This document shows, one piece after another, positions 35,204-44,252 of a stretch of DNA of 64,000 bases (position 1 is the first letter of the stretch; every line of letters begins with the position of its first letter). The position numbers and the translations under genes are program-made. The DNA is from Hoeflea_A sp040932035 (lineage in GTDB: Bacteria > Pseudomonadota > Alphaproteobacteria > Rhizobiales > Rhizobiaceae). The notes beneath the pieces were generated by a model, which was given only the letters and a program-made list of their open reading frames with translations, made no database searches and was not told the origin of the DNA. The DNA lies in assembly GCF_040932035.1 (NCBI RefSeq), contig NZ_JBFRBB010000002.1, forward strand, positions 1,426,001-1,490,000. Reading direction: 5' to 3'.

Positions 35204-36691
35204 ATGGAAACATTTCCCGACAATGCACTGAATAACCGGTTGGACACAAACGGCAATTGCCAATCCTGGACCATTGAACTGTTGCACGCATTGCTCGAAG
35301 AGGAAGGCCCGGCAGCGGCAAAGAGAACGATAGAACGTCAGGTCCTGTCTCAGGGCCTCTTGCCTGCAGCACTTACGCTGGACGATGTGACAGACGAGCG
35401 CGGACGGCCGGTCAAGCAACGGGTGGCCGAGCAACTTGCCCAAATTGCGCGCAGGGAAAGAACCGTCTCGCTTTTTGTTCAACGGCACACGACACCATCG
35501 GGAAAGGCTCTGCTTGCTGCCAATGACGGACGCGGCGCCCGACGCTGGGTGTTCCTGGAGTCCGAACAGCCAGACGATAAAAGCCTAATCGCAGCGCTGC
35601 ACACATTATGCGGCGAAACCGGCGACAAGACACTTTTGTGGCCGCATGCCTATCTGTGCGGCCGGGTTCGCAGGCTGGTGAATTCCGATCAGAAAATTTC
35701 TTCGGACCTGATAACAGCCCTTGCGGCCTACAATCCCGCTTACACGGAACCGGTCGGTTATCGCGCGAACGGATTACACCGTGAACCCGCAAAGAACCTG
35801 TCTCATCTTGACCGGCTTGAAGCCGAAGCCATTCACATCATGCGCGAAGTGGCAGCTACCGCTGACAATCCGGTTATGCTCTATTCGATCGGCAAGGACA
35901 GCTCGGTCATGCTGCACCTTGCCAGGAAGGCCTTCCATCCTTCCCCCCCACCATTTCCCCTGATGCACGTTGATACCGGGTGGAAGTTCCAGGAGATGTA
36001 TCAGTTCCGCGATCGCATGGCGGATGATGCCGGCATGAAGCTGATCGTGCACATCAATCCGGAAGGCGTCGCAAAAAACATTAATCCGATCGACCACGGC
36101 AGTTCGGTGCATACCGACATCATGAAGACGCAGGGGCTGAAACAGGCTCTAAATGAAGGAAAATTCGACGTCGCATTTGGCGGAGCACGGCGCGACGAAG
36201 AAAAAAGCCGCGCAAAGGAGCGTATCTTTTCGTTCCGCACCGCCAGCCACCGCTGGGACCCCAAGAACCAGCGCCCGGAACTGTGGAACCTTTACAACAC
36301 AGCGATCAGGAAGGGCGAAAGCATCCGCGTCTTCCCGATTTCCAATTGGACCGAACTCGACGTATGGCAATATATCCACCGCGAGCAGATCCCAATAGTT
36401 CCACTCTATTTTGCCGCGGTTCGCCCATTCATTGAGCGCGACGGAATGCTCATCATGCTTGACGACGACCGCCTGGAACCGATGGAAGGCGAAGAAATCC
36501 AGTTCAAAAAGATACGTTTCCGGACACTTGGCTGCTATCCGCTGACCGGCGGCTTCGAATCCGATGCCGATAATCTTGATTCGGTCATCCTGGAGTTGCT
36601 GAAGGTGCGTAGCAGCGAACGGCAGGCGCGCGCAATCGACTCTGACGCAGCAGCATCGATGGAACAAAAGAAGCAGGAAGGGTATTTCTGA
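35204..36691 (+). CDS. cysD: sulfate adenylyltransferase subunit 2 with a long N-terminal extension
   Basis: Residues 199-495 are a complete CysD/NodP (about 297 residues), the catalytic subunit that makes APS from sulfate and ATP. It begins LSHLDRLEAEAIHIMREV, carries the PP-loop LYSIGKDSSVMLHLARKAF at about 226-244 and ends KKQEGYF. Residues 1-198 are extra: normal CysD is about 300 residues. The extension looks soluble and helical with WPHAYLCGRVRRL near 146-158, and I do not recognise it. There is no in-frame ATG, GTG or TTG near the domain boundary (the first internal Met is residue 213, inside the core), so the long form must be made if any is. The stop overlaps the cysNC start as TGATG. 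Confidence 0.9.
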   Translation: METFPDNALNNRLDTNGNCQSWTIELLHALLEEEGPAAAKRTIERQVLSQGLLPAALTLDDVTDERGRPVKQRVAEQLAQIARRERTVSLFVQRHTTPSGKALLAANDGRGARRWVFLESEQPDDKSLIAALHTLCGETGDKTLLWPHAYLCGRVRRLVNSDQKISSDLITALAAYNPAYTEPVGYRANGLHREPAKNLSHLDRLEAEAIHIMREVAATADNPVMLYSIGKDSSVMLHLARKAFHPSPPPFPLMHVDTGWKFQEMYQFRDRMADDAGMKLIVHINPEGVAKNINPIDHGSSVHTDIMKTQGLKQALNEGKFDVAFGGARRDEEKSRAKERIFSFRTASHRWDPKNQRPELWNLYNTAIRKGESIRVFPISNWTELDVWQYIHREQIPIVPLYFAAVRPFIERDGMLIMLDDDRLEPMEGEEIQFKKIRFRTLGCYPLTGGFESDADNLDSVILELLKVRSSERQARAIDSDAAASMEQKKQEGYF

Positions 36692-38574
36692 TGACGGTCC
36701 AGCAGCAGATCGATACCTATCTTGACGAGCAGGCCGGCCTTGAAACACTCCGTTTCATCACCTGCGGCAGCGTTGATGACGGTAAGTCCACCCTGATCGG
36801 GCGCATGCTTTACGAATCACAGATGATCCTGGACGACCAGCTCTCCGAGCTGGAGCAGACTTCATCAAAAATAGGCACGCAGGGTGAAAAGATCGACTTC
36901 GCGCTGCTGGTCGACGGCTTGAGCGCGGAGCGCGAACAGGGCATCACCATCGATGTCGCCTATCGCTATTTTGCCACCGATCAACGCAAGTTCATCGTCG
37001 CCGACACGCCCGGCCACGAACAATATACCCGCAACATGGTGACCGGCGCCTCGACCGCCGATGTTGCGGTAATCCTCGTAGATGCGCGCAAGGGAATTCT
37101 CGAACAGACCCGGCGCCACTCCTTTATTGCCTCGCTGCTCGGCATTCGTCATGTGGTGCTGGCCGTCAACAAGATGGATCTTGTTGATTTCGACCAGGCG
37201 ACATACGACGCAATCGTGGCCGAATATCAGGAATTATCGGGGAGATTCTCTTTTGAATCCGTCACGCCCATTCCGGTCTCGGCGCTCGGCGGCGACAATG
37301 TTGTCAGCCGCTCCGCCAACACAGGCTGGTATCAAGGCCCTACCCTTCTCGGCTTTCTCGGCGCTGTCGACACCAGAAAGGCGCTGGTCAACCACGGATT
37401 TCGCATGCCGGTGCAATGGGTCAACCGGCCAAATCTCGATTTCCGCGGCTATGCCGGCTCGATCGTGGCAGGCACTGTCAAAACCGGCGACGAGGTGCGC
37501 ATTCTGCCGTCGGGCGAAACCGCCGCAGTCGACAAGATCATCCTTGGAACATCCGAGCTGCAATACGCCGAAGCCGACCAGGCCGTGACCCTGACCCTCG
37601 ACCGTGAAGTGGATATTTCACGGGGCGATGTTCTCGTCGCGGCCAAGGATCCTTGCGAGACCTCGGACCAGTTCGAAGCGAAGCTTGTCTGGATGGCAAA
37701 GGACAGCGGCTATCACGGGCGCACCTACTGGCTGAAAATGGGCGCAGCAACCGTCAACGCGACCATCTCGGAAATCCGCCACACCTACAACATCAATACG
37801 TTTGAGGAGGCCATGGGCCGCTCGCTCGAGCTCAACGACATTTCCGTCGTCAAGCTTGCCATCGACCGGCCTGTTGCATTTGAAACTTTCGCGGATTGTC
37901 CGCCCATGGGCTCGTTTGTGCTGATCGACCGGCAGACGCACCAAACGGTTGCAGCCGGCACGATCGATTTTGCCCTTCGCCGCGCCGACAATGTCCACCG
38001 GCAGGCAGTCACCGTCGACAAGAAGGCCCGCGCTGAACAAAACGGCCACGCCGGCCGGGTGCTGTGGTTCACCGGCCTCAGCGGCTCCGGCAAATCGACC
38101 ATCGCCAATGCGCTTGAAATCAAGCTGCACAATCGCGGCTTCCGCACCTATATCCTCGACGGCGACAATGTGCGACTCGGCCTTAACCGCGACCTCGGCT
38201 TCACCGATGCCGACCGGGTCGAAAACATCCGCCGCATCGCCGAAGTCGCCAAACTCATGGTCGACGCCGGCCTCATCGTCATGACCGCCTTCATCTCACC
38301 CTTCCGGGCCGAACGGCAGATGGCCCGCGAAATGTTCGAAGAGGGCGAATTCGTCGAAATCTTTGTCGACACGCCGCTCGAGGTCGCCGAAGAGCGCGAC
38401 CCCAAAGGCCTCTACCGCAAGGCAAGACGCGGCGAGTTGCCGAATTTCACCGGGATCGATAGTCCGTATGAGGTGCCAAAGGACCCAGAATTCCGGCTGG
38501 AGACGGACACTGCTTCCTCCAAGCTACTAACAGAGGATTTGTTACAAAATTTGAACTTCACAATCGATGACTGA
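36691..38574 (+). CDS. cysNC: sulfate adenylyltransferase subunit 1 / APS kinase fusion (NodQ type)
   Basis: A 627-residue bifunctional protein. Residues 1-430 are the CysN GTPase (P-loop GSVDDGKSTLIGRML, DTPGHEQYTRNM, NKMDLVD) that drives APS formation with CysD. From about 445 on it is the APS kinase CysC (GLSGSGKST near 461, LDGDNVRLGLNRDLGF, then PFRAERQMAR) giving PAPS. It is coupled to cysD. In this setting PAPS may serve glycan sulfation, as with NodPQ, though assimilation is equally possible. The last 20 codons drop sharply in G+C, marking the edge of the low-G+C block. Confidence 0.94.
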   Translation: MTVQQQIDTYLDEQAGLETLRFITCGSVDDGKSTLIGRMLYESQMILDDQLSELEQTSSKIGTQGEKIDFALLVDGLSAEREQGITIDVAYRYFATDQRKFIVADTPGHEQYTRNMVTGASTADVAVILVDARKGILEQTRRHSFIASLLGIRHVVLAVNKMDLVDFDQATYDAIVAEYQELSGRFSFESVTPIPVSALGGDNVVSRSANTGWYQGPTLLGFLGAVDTRKALVNHGFRMPVQWVNRPNLDFRGYAGSIVAGTVKTGDEVRILPSGETAAVDKIILGTSELQYAEADQAVTLTLDREVDISRGDVLVAAKDPCETSDQFEAKLVWMAKDSGYHGRTYWLKMGAATVNATISEIRHTYNINTFEEAMGRSLELNDISVVKLAIDRPVAFETFADCPPMGSFVLIDRQTHQTVAAGTIDFALRRADNVHRQAVTVDKKARAEQNGHAGRVLWFTGLSGSGKSTIANALEIKLHNRGFRTYILDGDNVRLGLNRDLGFTDADRVENIRRIAEVAKLMVDAGLIVMTAFISPFRAERQMAREMFEEGEFVEIFVDTPLEVAEERDPKGLYRKARRGELPNFTGIDSPYEVPKDPEFRLETDTASSKLLTEDLLQNLNFTIDD

Positions 38575-39038
38575 ACCTTTGCAATTCCGCGCCAATCAGG
38601 CTAGAAGCGCATTGGGCTTGCGGGTTGTAGGATAGTGCAGTTGCAAACAACTTCAATGGACTCGACGAAACCTTGATTTTGATTCACGCATATGATGTAG
38701 GCAGTTTTCAACACATAAATTCAATACAATCGGTACTAGAATCGGCACATTCAAGATTGAGAAGACTAAGCAGGACGAACCGCCCGACCCCAGACTTTCG
38801 TATTATCTTCAACATAGCCCGCAGACTGAACAACGGATTTTTCCATTGATGTTGTTGGGCAATCAGGCATCTTTGAGAACGACCATGTCGCCAATACCGT
38901 CTGGCGATAGTAGTGCAAGATCTCAAATACAGATTACGAAGAGCTAAGTTATGGCAAGTTTTGCCTTGAGAAATTGTAAAGGATAGGGGCAGTGCATCAA
39001 TTGGGAAAGCAGCTGTATTTAAATGGGTGGAATGGAAT
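38575..39038. other. 464-base A+T-rich gap at the border of the glycan cassette
   Basis: No supported gene. A 72-codon frame on the minus strand (38708-38926) has no ribosome site or family feature. The stretch lies between cysNC and the DegT gene and is probably the leader and promoter of the cassette that follows, and possibly a former recombination joint. I see no insertion sequence end or direct repeat. Confidence 0.5.
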
Positions 39039-40181
39039 ATGAGGCAGCCGATTCAGCTTTTTACGCCCAATTTTCGTGTTGAGGAATGCTTGGATGGTAT
39101 TCGGGAATGCCTGGAAAAAGGTTGGACGGGCCTCGGTTACAAAACTAATGAGATCGAAGACGCTTGGCTGGATTATACGCGACTTCCCAATGCTCACTTT
39201 CTAAACTCAAACACTGCAGGTCTCCACCTGGCTCTGCATATGTTCAAAACAGAATTCGATTGGGAGGATGGTGATGAAGTCATCTCTACCCCAATGACAT
39301 TCGTATCTACCAATCATGCCATTATTCAATGTAACATGACGCCAGTCTTTGCTGATATTGATGATTATCTATGCATAGACCCGGATGATCTTGAACAAAA
39401 ATTAACTCCGCGTACTCGCGCTGTATTTTTTGTAGGCATCGGCGGGAATACAGGAAATTACCTACGCGTAGCGGAGATATGCAGGGAGCGCGGTATCATA
39501 TTAATATTGGATGCTGCCCATATGGCCGGGACTCGGCTAAATGGTAGGCATGTTGGATTTGATGCAGACTGCACGATCTTTAGCTTTCAAGCTGTGAAGA
39601 ACATGGCTACGGCGGATTCCGGCATGATTTGTTTCAGTGACAAGACGCGCGATGAGCGCGCACGGAAGCTGACCTGGCTCGGTATCAACAGAGATACATA
39701 TTCACGAACTCTGGGCGGGGGCGCGTACAAGTGGATGTATGACGTTGAGGAGTTAGGGTTCAAATATCATGGAAATTCGATCATGGCAGCGATTGCGTTG
39801 GTTTCGTTACGTCATCTAGATCGAGACAATGCTTACCGCCGGCAGCTTGCCAAATGGTACGAGGAACGCTTACTAAAGGAGGATAAAATCCAAATCGTTC
39901 CGACATTCAGTGGATGTGAGTCCTCGCGCCATTTATTCCAGGTACGCTTAGACAAACGCGACCAGGTTCTAATGGCTTTGAACGAGTATGAGATTTATCC
40001 TGGCGTGCACTATCGTGATAACACTGAATATGCCCCCTTTGTACAGAACGCCAATACATGCCCGAACGCAAGGCAAGCGAGTTTGGAAATATTGTCGTTG
40101 CCAATGCATATGGGCGTTACTGAACGTGACGTTGACTACATAACCGAAAAGCTCTCTGAGATTGTAAGAAAAGAAATATGA
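39039..40181 (+). CDS. DegT/DnrJ/EryC1/StrS family sugar aminotransferase
   Basis: A 380-residue PLP-dependent enzyme of the sugar aminotransferase family. NSNTAGLHLALHMF near 52, DEVISTPMTFVSTNHAI near 78, DAAHMAGTRLNG and the Lys-containing loop FSFQAVKNMATADSGMI (Schiff-base Lys) fit. It would add an amino group to a keto-sugar nucleotide, for instance one made by the dehydratase at 29382. I chose the ATG at 39039; an in-frame GTG at 39027 adds four residues. It overlaps the next gene as ATGA and leads a seven-gene coupled set with low G+C. Confidence 0.9.
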   Translation: MRQPIQLFTPNFRVEECLDGIRECLEKGWTGLGYKTNEIEDAWLDYTRLPNAHFLNSNTAGLHLALHMFKTEFDWEDGDEVISTPMTFVSTNHAIIQCNMTPVFADIDDYLCIDPDDLEQKLTPRTRAVFFVGIGGNTGNYLRVAEICRERGIILILDAAHMAGTRLNGRHVGFDADCTIFSFQAVKNMATADSGMICFSDKTRDERARKLTWLGINRDTYSRTLGGGAYKWMYDVEELGFKYHGNSIMAAIALVSLRHLDRDNAYRRQLAKWYEERLLKEDKIQIVPTFSGCESSRHLFQVRLDKRDQVLMALNEYEIYPGVHYRDNTEYAPFVQNANTCPNARQASLEILSLPMHMGVTERDVDYITEKLSEIVRKEI

Positions 40182-41005
40182 TACCGAACTTACGATGCAA
40201 ACATTCAAAAGAACTTGGTATCACCATCACTGGTGCCAGCGGCTACGTTGGGCTGCATCTTATCGAGGCTTTCGGTTCTGGTGACTTTAGGGACGTTCCC
40301 ATTGAGCATGTCCCAGCAGGTTCGGTAATCATACATCTTGCAGCTGCCGTTTCCGATACGCGCGATGCCCTGCTAGCAAATCTGGCGGCAGACACCCTAT
40401 TGCTTGAAATAGCAAATGATCGACACCGGAGGATTATTTACGCATCTAGCAACAACATTTACCCATGTGCAATTGGGTGCCGGCTTAACGAACTACCTGA
40501 CTGCAGTGACTACTATGCTGCTTCTAAAATCTTTGGCGAAACTCTCTATTCTAACCTCTCAAAGATACCTGTCACTGCTGTCCGAATCGCAGATGTATTC
40601 GGCATTGGGCAAAAGCATGGCAAATTTTTTAATGCAATTGAAAAGTCAATTCGCACACACACACCTCTTCGTCAATATGGCAAGGGATTAAAACGGCGAA
40701 GCTACATACACATTCAAGAGTTGTGTGCCTTCCTGATGTTTGCTGCACAGGACGGTTTTATGGATAGTCAAGCCCACGCTAAAATCAATTTAGGATACAG
40801 GGACTCCGCTGGCGTTTCAGAAATACTCAGCCTTGTATCGGAGCTCACCGACCTACCTATCCGCGTCACTCAACTTGAAGCAGATGCGTCAGCGTTTGAC
40901 GTTCGCACGATGCAGGCAACCGAGGTGTCCGGGTACACGCTGCGCTGGGCGAGCTTTCGTGATGCTCTGAAAGCATATGTCGAACAGATCGTTTCAGACA
41001 GATAA
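40178..41005 (+). CDS. NAD-dependent epimerase/dehydratase family protein
   Basis: A 275-residue extended SDR. The dinucleotide motif TGASGYVGLHLIEA lies at 18-31 and the catalytic Tyr-x3-Lys is in YYAASKIFGE near 135. It is shorter than most sugar-nucleotide epimerases (310-340), with the region after the glycine motif compressed. It likely epimerises, reduces or dehydrates a nucleotide sugar made in the same cassette. The start overlaps the aminotransferase stop by 4 bases. Confidence 0.82.
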   Translation: MIPNLRCKHSKELGITITGASGYVGLHLIEAFGSGDFRDVPIEHVPAGSVIIHLAAAVSDTRDALLANLAADTLLLEIANDRHRRIIYASSNNIYPCAIGCRLNELPDCSDYYAASKIFGETLYSNLSKIPVTAVRIADVFGIGQKHGKFFNAIEKSIRTHTPLRQYGKGLKRRSYIHIQELCAFLMFAAQDGFMDSQAHAKINLGYRDSAGVSEILSLVSELTDLPIRVTQLEADASAFDVRTMQATEVSGYTLRWASFRDALKAYVEQIVSDR

Positions 41006-41020
41006 TTAGGCAAATAATTG

Positions 41021-41992
41021 ATGAACATTCTAATTACGGGCGCAGGCTCTGTGATGGGTCAAAGCATCTACAAAGCATTATCCAAATGTGACAAACAGGA
41101 CGAAGTACGAATACACTTTGCTAATAGTAACACATTAGCAGCGGGACGCTATTTTTCTGGACGCACCGCACCAATTGTCAAAGCCCCGATCTTTCCGCTC
41201 GCGAGCGAGCCGAATTATAAGTATTTTCTTGAGAAATATGTAGATGAGCATCAGATTGACATCGTTTTCCCCGGGACACAGCATGAGCTAACAAAATTAG
41301 CTAAGTTCCGAGATAAGACGATGAAAGTCGCCTCAATCCCCTCATCAATCGTCGAGATTTGTATGGATAAAGTACGCACCTCAGCCGTATTATCCAAACA
41401 CGACATTCGAGTTCCTAAAACCTGCACATTCAGCGAGTTCCTTCAATCCGCCGACTTAGAAGGGCCAATAGTGGTGAAGCCAAACCACAGCTCATCGTCG
41501 CGCAACATATTTCGATTGAACGACAAGCAACAAGCTTCAAAACTTGATATAAACCCTCACGCCTTCCTGGTACAAGAGCATTTATTGGGTGAAGAATATA
41601 CCTGCGGCCTATATATTGACCGATTCACGAAGCGATACACCCACATAGTTTTTAAGCGGTTGTTATCACCTGATGGCGCCTCGCTATACGGGGAGATTGT
41701 CAACGACCCCGATATCAGCAGATATATCGTAAATATCGGGGACGCGCTTGTTAAAGAGGGTTTGGATTTCGGACACGTAAACATCCAGCTCATATTGACC
41801 GACAAAGGCCCGGTTCTGTTTGAGATTAACGGCAGACTAAGTTCGACAGAAGCATCTAAAGCTTACTACGGATTCAATTCCTGTGCCGCCTTCGTCACTA
41901 ATATAGTAATGCAGAAGCCTTACTCGAAGTGGCAAATAGCTCAATCTGGAAAATTTCTGCGATATTATGAAGAGACCTACTTCGACGAATGA
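41021..41992 (+). CDS. ATP-grasp domain protein
   Basis: A 323-residue protein with a Rossmann-like pre-ATP-grasp domain (MNILITGAGSVMGQS at 1-15) and an ATP-grasp fold. PIVVKPNHSSSSRNIF gives the nucleotide-binding Lys region, QEHLLGEEYTCGLY the central strand, and the late VNIQLILTDKGPVLFEINGR the Mg-binding Glu-x-Asn. Relatives ligate a carboxylate to an amine or another nucleophile through an acyl phosphate. In a glycan cassette it may attach an amino acid or other acid to an amino sugar; this is inference. Start chosen at the ATG at 41021 (AGG upstream); the stop overlaps the phosphoesterase start as ATGA. Confidence 0.85.
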   Translation: MNILITGAGSVMGQSIYKALSKCDKQDEVRIHFANSNTLAAGRYFSGRTAPIVKAPIFPLASEPNYKYFLEKYVDEHQIDIVFPGTQHELTKLAKFRDKTMKVASIPSSIVEICMDKVRTSAVLSKHDIRVPKTCTFSEFLQSADLEGPIVVKPNHSSSSRNIFRLNDKQQASKLDINPHAFLVQEHLLGEEYTCGLYIDRFTKRYTHIVFKRLLSPDGASLYGEIVNDPDISRYIVNIGDALVKEGLDFGHVNIQLILTDKGPVLFEINGRLSSTEASKAYYGFNSCAAFVTNIVMQKPYSKWQIAQSGKFLRYYEETYFDE

Positions 41993-42726
41993 GAACGCAA
42001 GAACAGCAACTGGATGCGAGAGGCAAGCCAGTTTATCTCATCTCAGATATCCACGCTAACTTGGCAGCGCTGAAGACCGTTTTGGATAAAATTCCGCTTT
42101 ATACAACAATCCTTTGTGCCGGAGACATATTAGGTTACTACACTGAACCAAACGAAGTATGCCAATTGCTAAGAGAGCGCAAAGTTCAGTGTATTAAAGG
42201 AAATCACGATAAATACATCCTAGGTGAACTTGAATATCCAGCAACAAGGGAACTTGCATATCGAATTGAAGCTACACGTCGGCTACTCAGCGCGCGCAAT
42301 TATAAGTGGCTTGCGTCATTGCCGGACAAGCTATCTATCAATATACCAAGTTCGCACGGAGGGGAAAAGACCGCAGAGACCAATATCCTGATAGCCCATG
42401 GCAGCCCGTCGAATGTGGAGGAATATATATATCCTGATACGCCAATCGATTTCTTGAGCAAGCTACGGCAAGATTATTTAGTGCTAGGCCACACTCATCA
42501 CCCAATGAAGCAAAAAGCTGGGGAACTCACAGTTATTAATCCAGGATCAGTCGGACAACCGCGTGATTGGATTCCTGAACCCAGCTATGCTTCCATCAAT
42601 CCTGCTTCCAAAGCTATTTGCTTTTATCGTGCCAGCTATGACGTCTCCGCTTATCAAAACCTTCTAAGGCGTGCAAGTATCGATCACTCAGTGATAGAAA
42701 TTCTTTCACGGTCCAAATATGATTAA
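41989..42726 (+). CDS. metallophosphoesterase family protein
   Basis: A 245-residue calcineurin-type phosphoesterase of the YfcE/DR1281-like group. The metal-binding motifs are YLISDIHANLAAL at 16-28, AGDILGY near 44, KGNHDKY near 70, LIAHGSPSN near 133 and GHTHHP near 163. Such enzymes cleave phosphomonoesters or phosphodiesters. It overlaps the ATP-grasp gene by 4 bases and the exporter permease by 8 bases, suggesting a role in making or finishing the same glycan, for example removing a phosphate from an activated precursor. The substrate is unknown. Confidence 0.85.
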   Translation: MRTQEQQLDARGKPVYLISDIHANLAALKTVLDKIPLYTTILCAGDILGYYTEPNEVCQLLRERKVQCIKGNHDKYILGELEYPATRELAYRIEATRRLLSARNYKWLASLPDKLSINIPSSHGGEKTAETNILIAHGSPSNVEEYIYPDTPIDFLSKLRQDYLVLGHTHHPMKQKAGELTVINPGSVGQPRDWIPEPSYASINPASKAICFYRASYDVSAYQNLLRRASIDHSVIEILSRSKYD

Positions 42727-43498
42727 TGAAATCAGGCTTCTGATAGATAATTATCCGATCTGGAGCTATCTATCATATTCGGATATCAAAAGCAGATTTA
42801 GACGATCGAAGCTTGGAGTGGTATGGCAGGTTGTCAATCAACTTGCATTCTCTGTAGGTGCCGGCTTGATATGGTCAGCAGTATTCAATCTTGACCCGGC
42901 CGAATTCATCCCATTCCTGACAATGGGTTTTGCCGTTTGGGGATTTATTTCTGCTTCGCCCGTTGAGGGATGCAGTGCATTTGTCAACGCGCACGGATAT
43001 TTGAAGCAACTACCACTTTCTCCATCTATATTTGTGTTTCGAACCCTCTTTACACAGTTGATCTATCTGGCTATTGGATTGGCAACTGCACTGGCTGTTC
43101 TCGCATATTTTCAAAAATTGACATTGCTGGGTGCTTTGCTCACTCTGCCAGGTCTGCTGCTTTTGATTTTGTACTCATACGGTGCCATTGGATCTTTTGC
43201 GTATCTTGGTCTGCGATACCGAGATTTACAACACGGACTAGCCAGCCTGTTCAGCCTGCTATTTGTGGTTACGCCGGTTATTTATCCTGCTGAAGTTCTT
43301 ATACAAAGAGGTCTGGGAATGGCGGTCTACGTGAATCCGTTTGCGTCTTTAATTGAGATCGTACGGTATCCAATATTGCAGGGAGAGTTTGCGCATTTCA
43401 ATCACTATTTGGTGTCTTTTGCGTTCGTTTTTGTTCTTCTAATGCTGCGCGCAATTCTCAAATTTCGCTTTGAGCGTTACATCCCGTTTTTGTCATGA
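42719..43498 (+). CDS. polysaccharide ABC exporter, membrane subunit (Wzm/KpsM type)
   Basis: A 259-residue ABC-2 type permease with six hydrophobic segments. The cytoplasmic start YLSYSDIKSRFRRSKLGVVWQ is the hallmark of Wzm/RfbA exporters, and the late VTPVIYPAEV agrees. It exports an undecaprenyl-linked glycan across the inner membrane together with the ATPase that follows. The start overlaps the phosphoesterase stop by 8 bases, and its stop overlaps the ATPase start as ATGA. Confidence 0.92.
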   Translation: MINEIRLLIDNYPIWSYLSYSDIKSRFRRSKLGVVWQVVNQLAFSVGAGLIWSAVFNLDPAEFIPFLTMGFAVWGFISASPVEGCSAFVNAHGYLKQLPLSPSIFVFRTLFTQLIYLAIGLATALAVLAYFQKLTLLGALLTLPGLLLLILYSYGAIGSFAYLGLRYRDLQHGLASLFSLLFVVTPVIYPAEVLIQRGLGMAVYVNPFASLIEIVRYPILQGEFAHFNHYLVSFAFVFVLLMLRAILKFRFERYIPFLS

Positions 43499-44238
43499 TC
43501 GATCTACAAAACATATATATAGATTATCCGTTGGACCCAGTAGATGGTGCGAGTTTAAAACAATCACTGCTTAACGCGCTCGACCGAAACAAGGGCCGGA
43601 GAAAAAATTACTTCAGAGCACTGGATAACATTTCCCTAAAAATCCAGGGCGGAGAAAGAGTAGGCCTAATTGGACTAAATGGAGCCGGAAAAAGCACCTT
43701 ATTGAGGGTGATGTCTAGAATTTTCCAACCAACAAGCGGATTTGCACGCATAGATGGTCGTGTGTCTCCACTTTTGGACATGGCGACAGGTTTCGAGCTT
43801 CATCACACCGGAGTCGAAAATATTCGCACCAGGCTTATGTTCCTTGGTGAATCACAGAAGTCAATTGAAGGCAAAATTGACGAAATCGCCAAATTCTCAG
43901 AACTTGGCGATTTTCTGCACCAAACCGCCAGAACCTATTCAACCGGTATGTTTATGCGTCTGGCATTTGCGACATCAACTGCAATAAGGCCAGATATTCT
44001 CATCGCTGACGAGATAATCGGCACCGGTGATGCTCAATTCTCAGATAAAGCAGAAGCACGAATTGCAAAGCTCCTTTCCGAAGGGAAAATAACAATAATA
44101 AGCTCCCATTCAATGGGTATTATTCGCAAATTTTGCAACAGGGTAATATGGCTCCACCACGGGAAAATAATTTCTGATGGCCCGACCGAAGTAGTAATTA
44201 ATGAATACGAGAATAGAGCGCCAAAAATGATAAAGTAG
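43495..44238 (+). CDS. polysaccharide ABC exporter, ATPase subunit (Wzt/KpsT type)
   Basis: A 247-residue ATPase. Walker A GLNGAGKST near 60, the signature YSTGMFMRLAFA and Walker B ILIADEIIGTGDAQF are intact, as typical for Wzt/TagH. It ends soon after the cassette and lacks the C-terminal carbohydrate-binding domain that reads the capped chain end in E. coli O9a Wzt. That resembles exporters which move chains during synthesis or need no cap. It completes the transporter with the permease upstream. Confidence 0.92.
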   Translation: MIDLQNIYIDYPLDPVDGASLKQSLLNALDRNKGRRKNYFRALDNISLKIQGGERVGLIGLNGAGKSTLLRVMSRIFQPTSGFARIDGRVSPLLDMATGFELHHTGVENIRTRLMFLGESQKSIEGKIDEIAKFSELGDFLHQTARTYSTGMFMRLAFATSTAIRPDILIADEIIGTGDAQFSDKAEARIAKLLSEGKITIISSHSMGIIRKFCNRVIWLHHGKIISDGPTEVVINEYENRAPKMIK

Positions 44239-44252
44239 ATTGGAAATAAGGC

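Noticed and set aside
38708..38926. 72-codon minus-strand frame in the gap before the glycan cassette
   Set aside because: No ribosome site, no motif and A+T-rich composition; better explained as non-coding.
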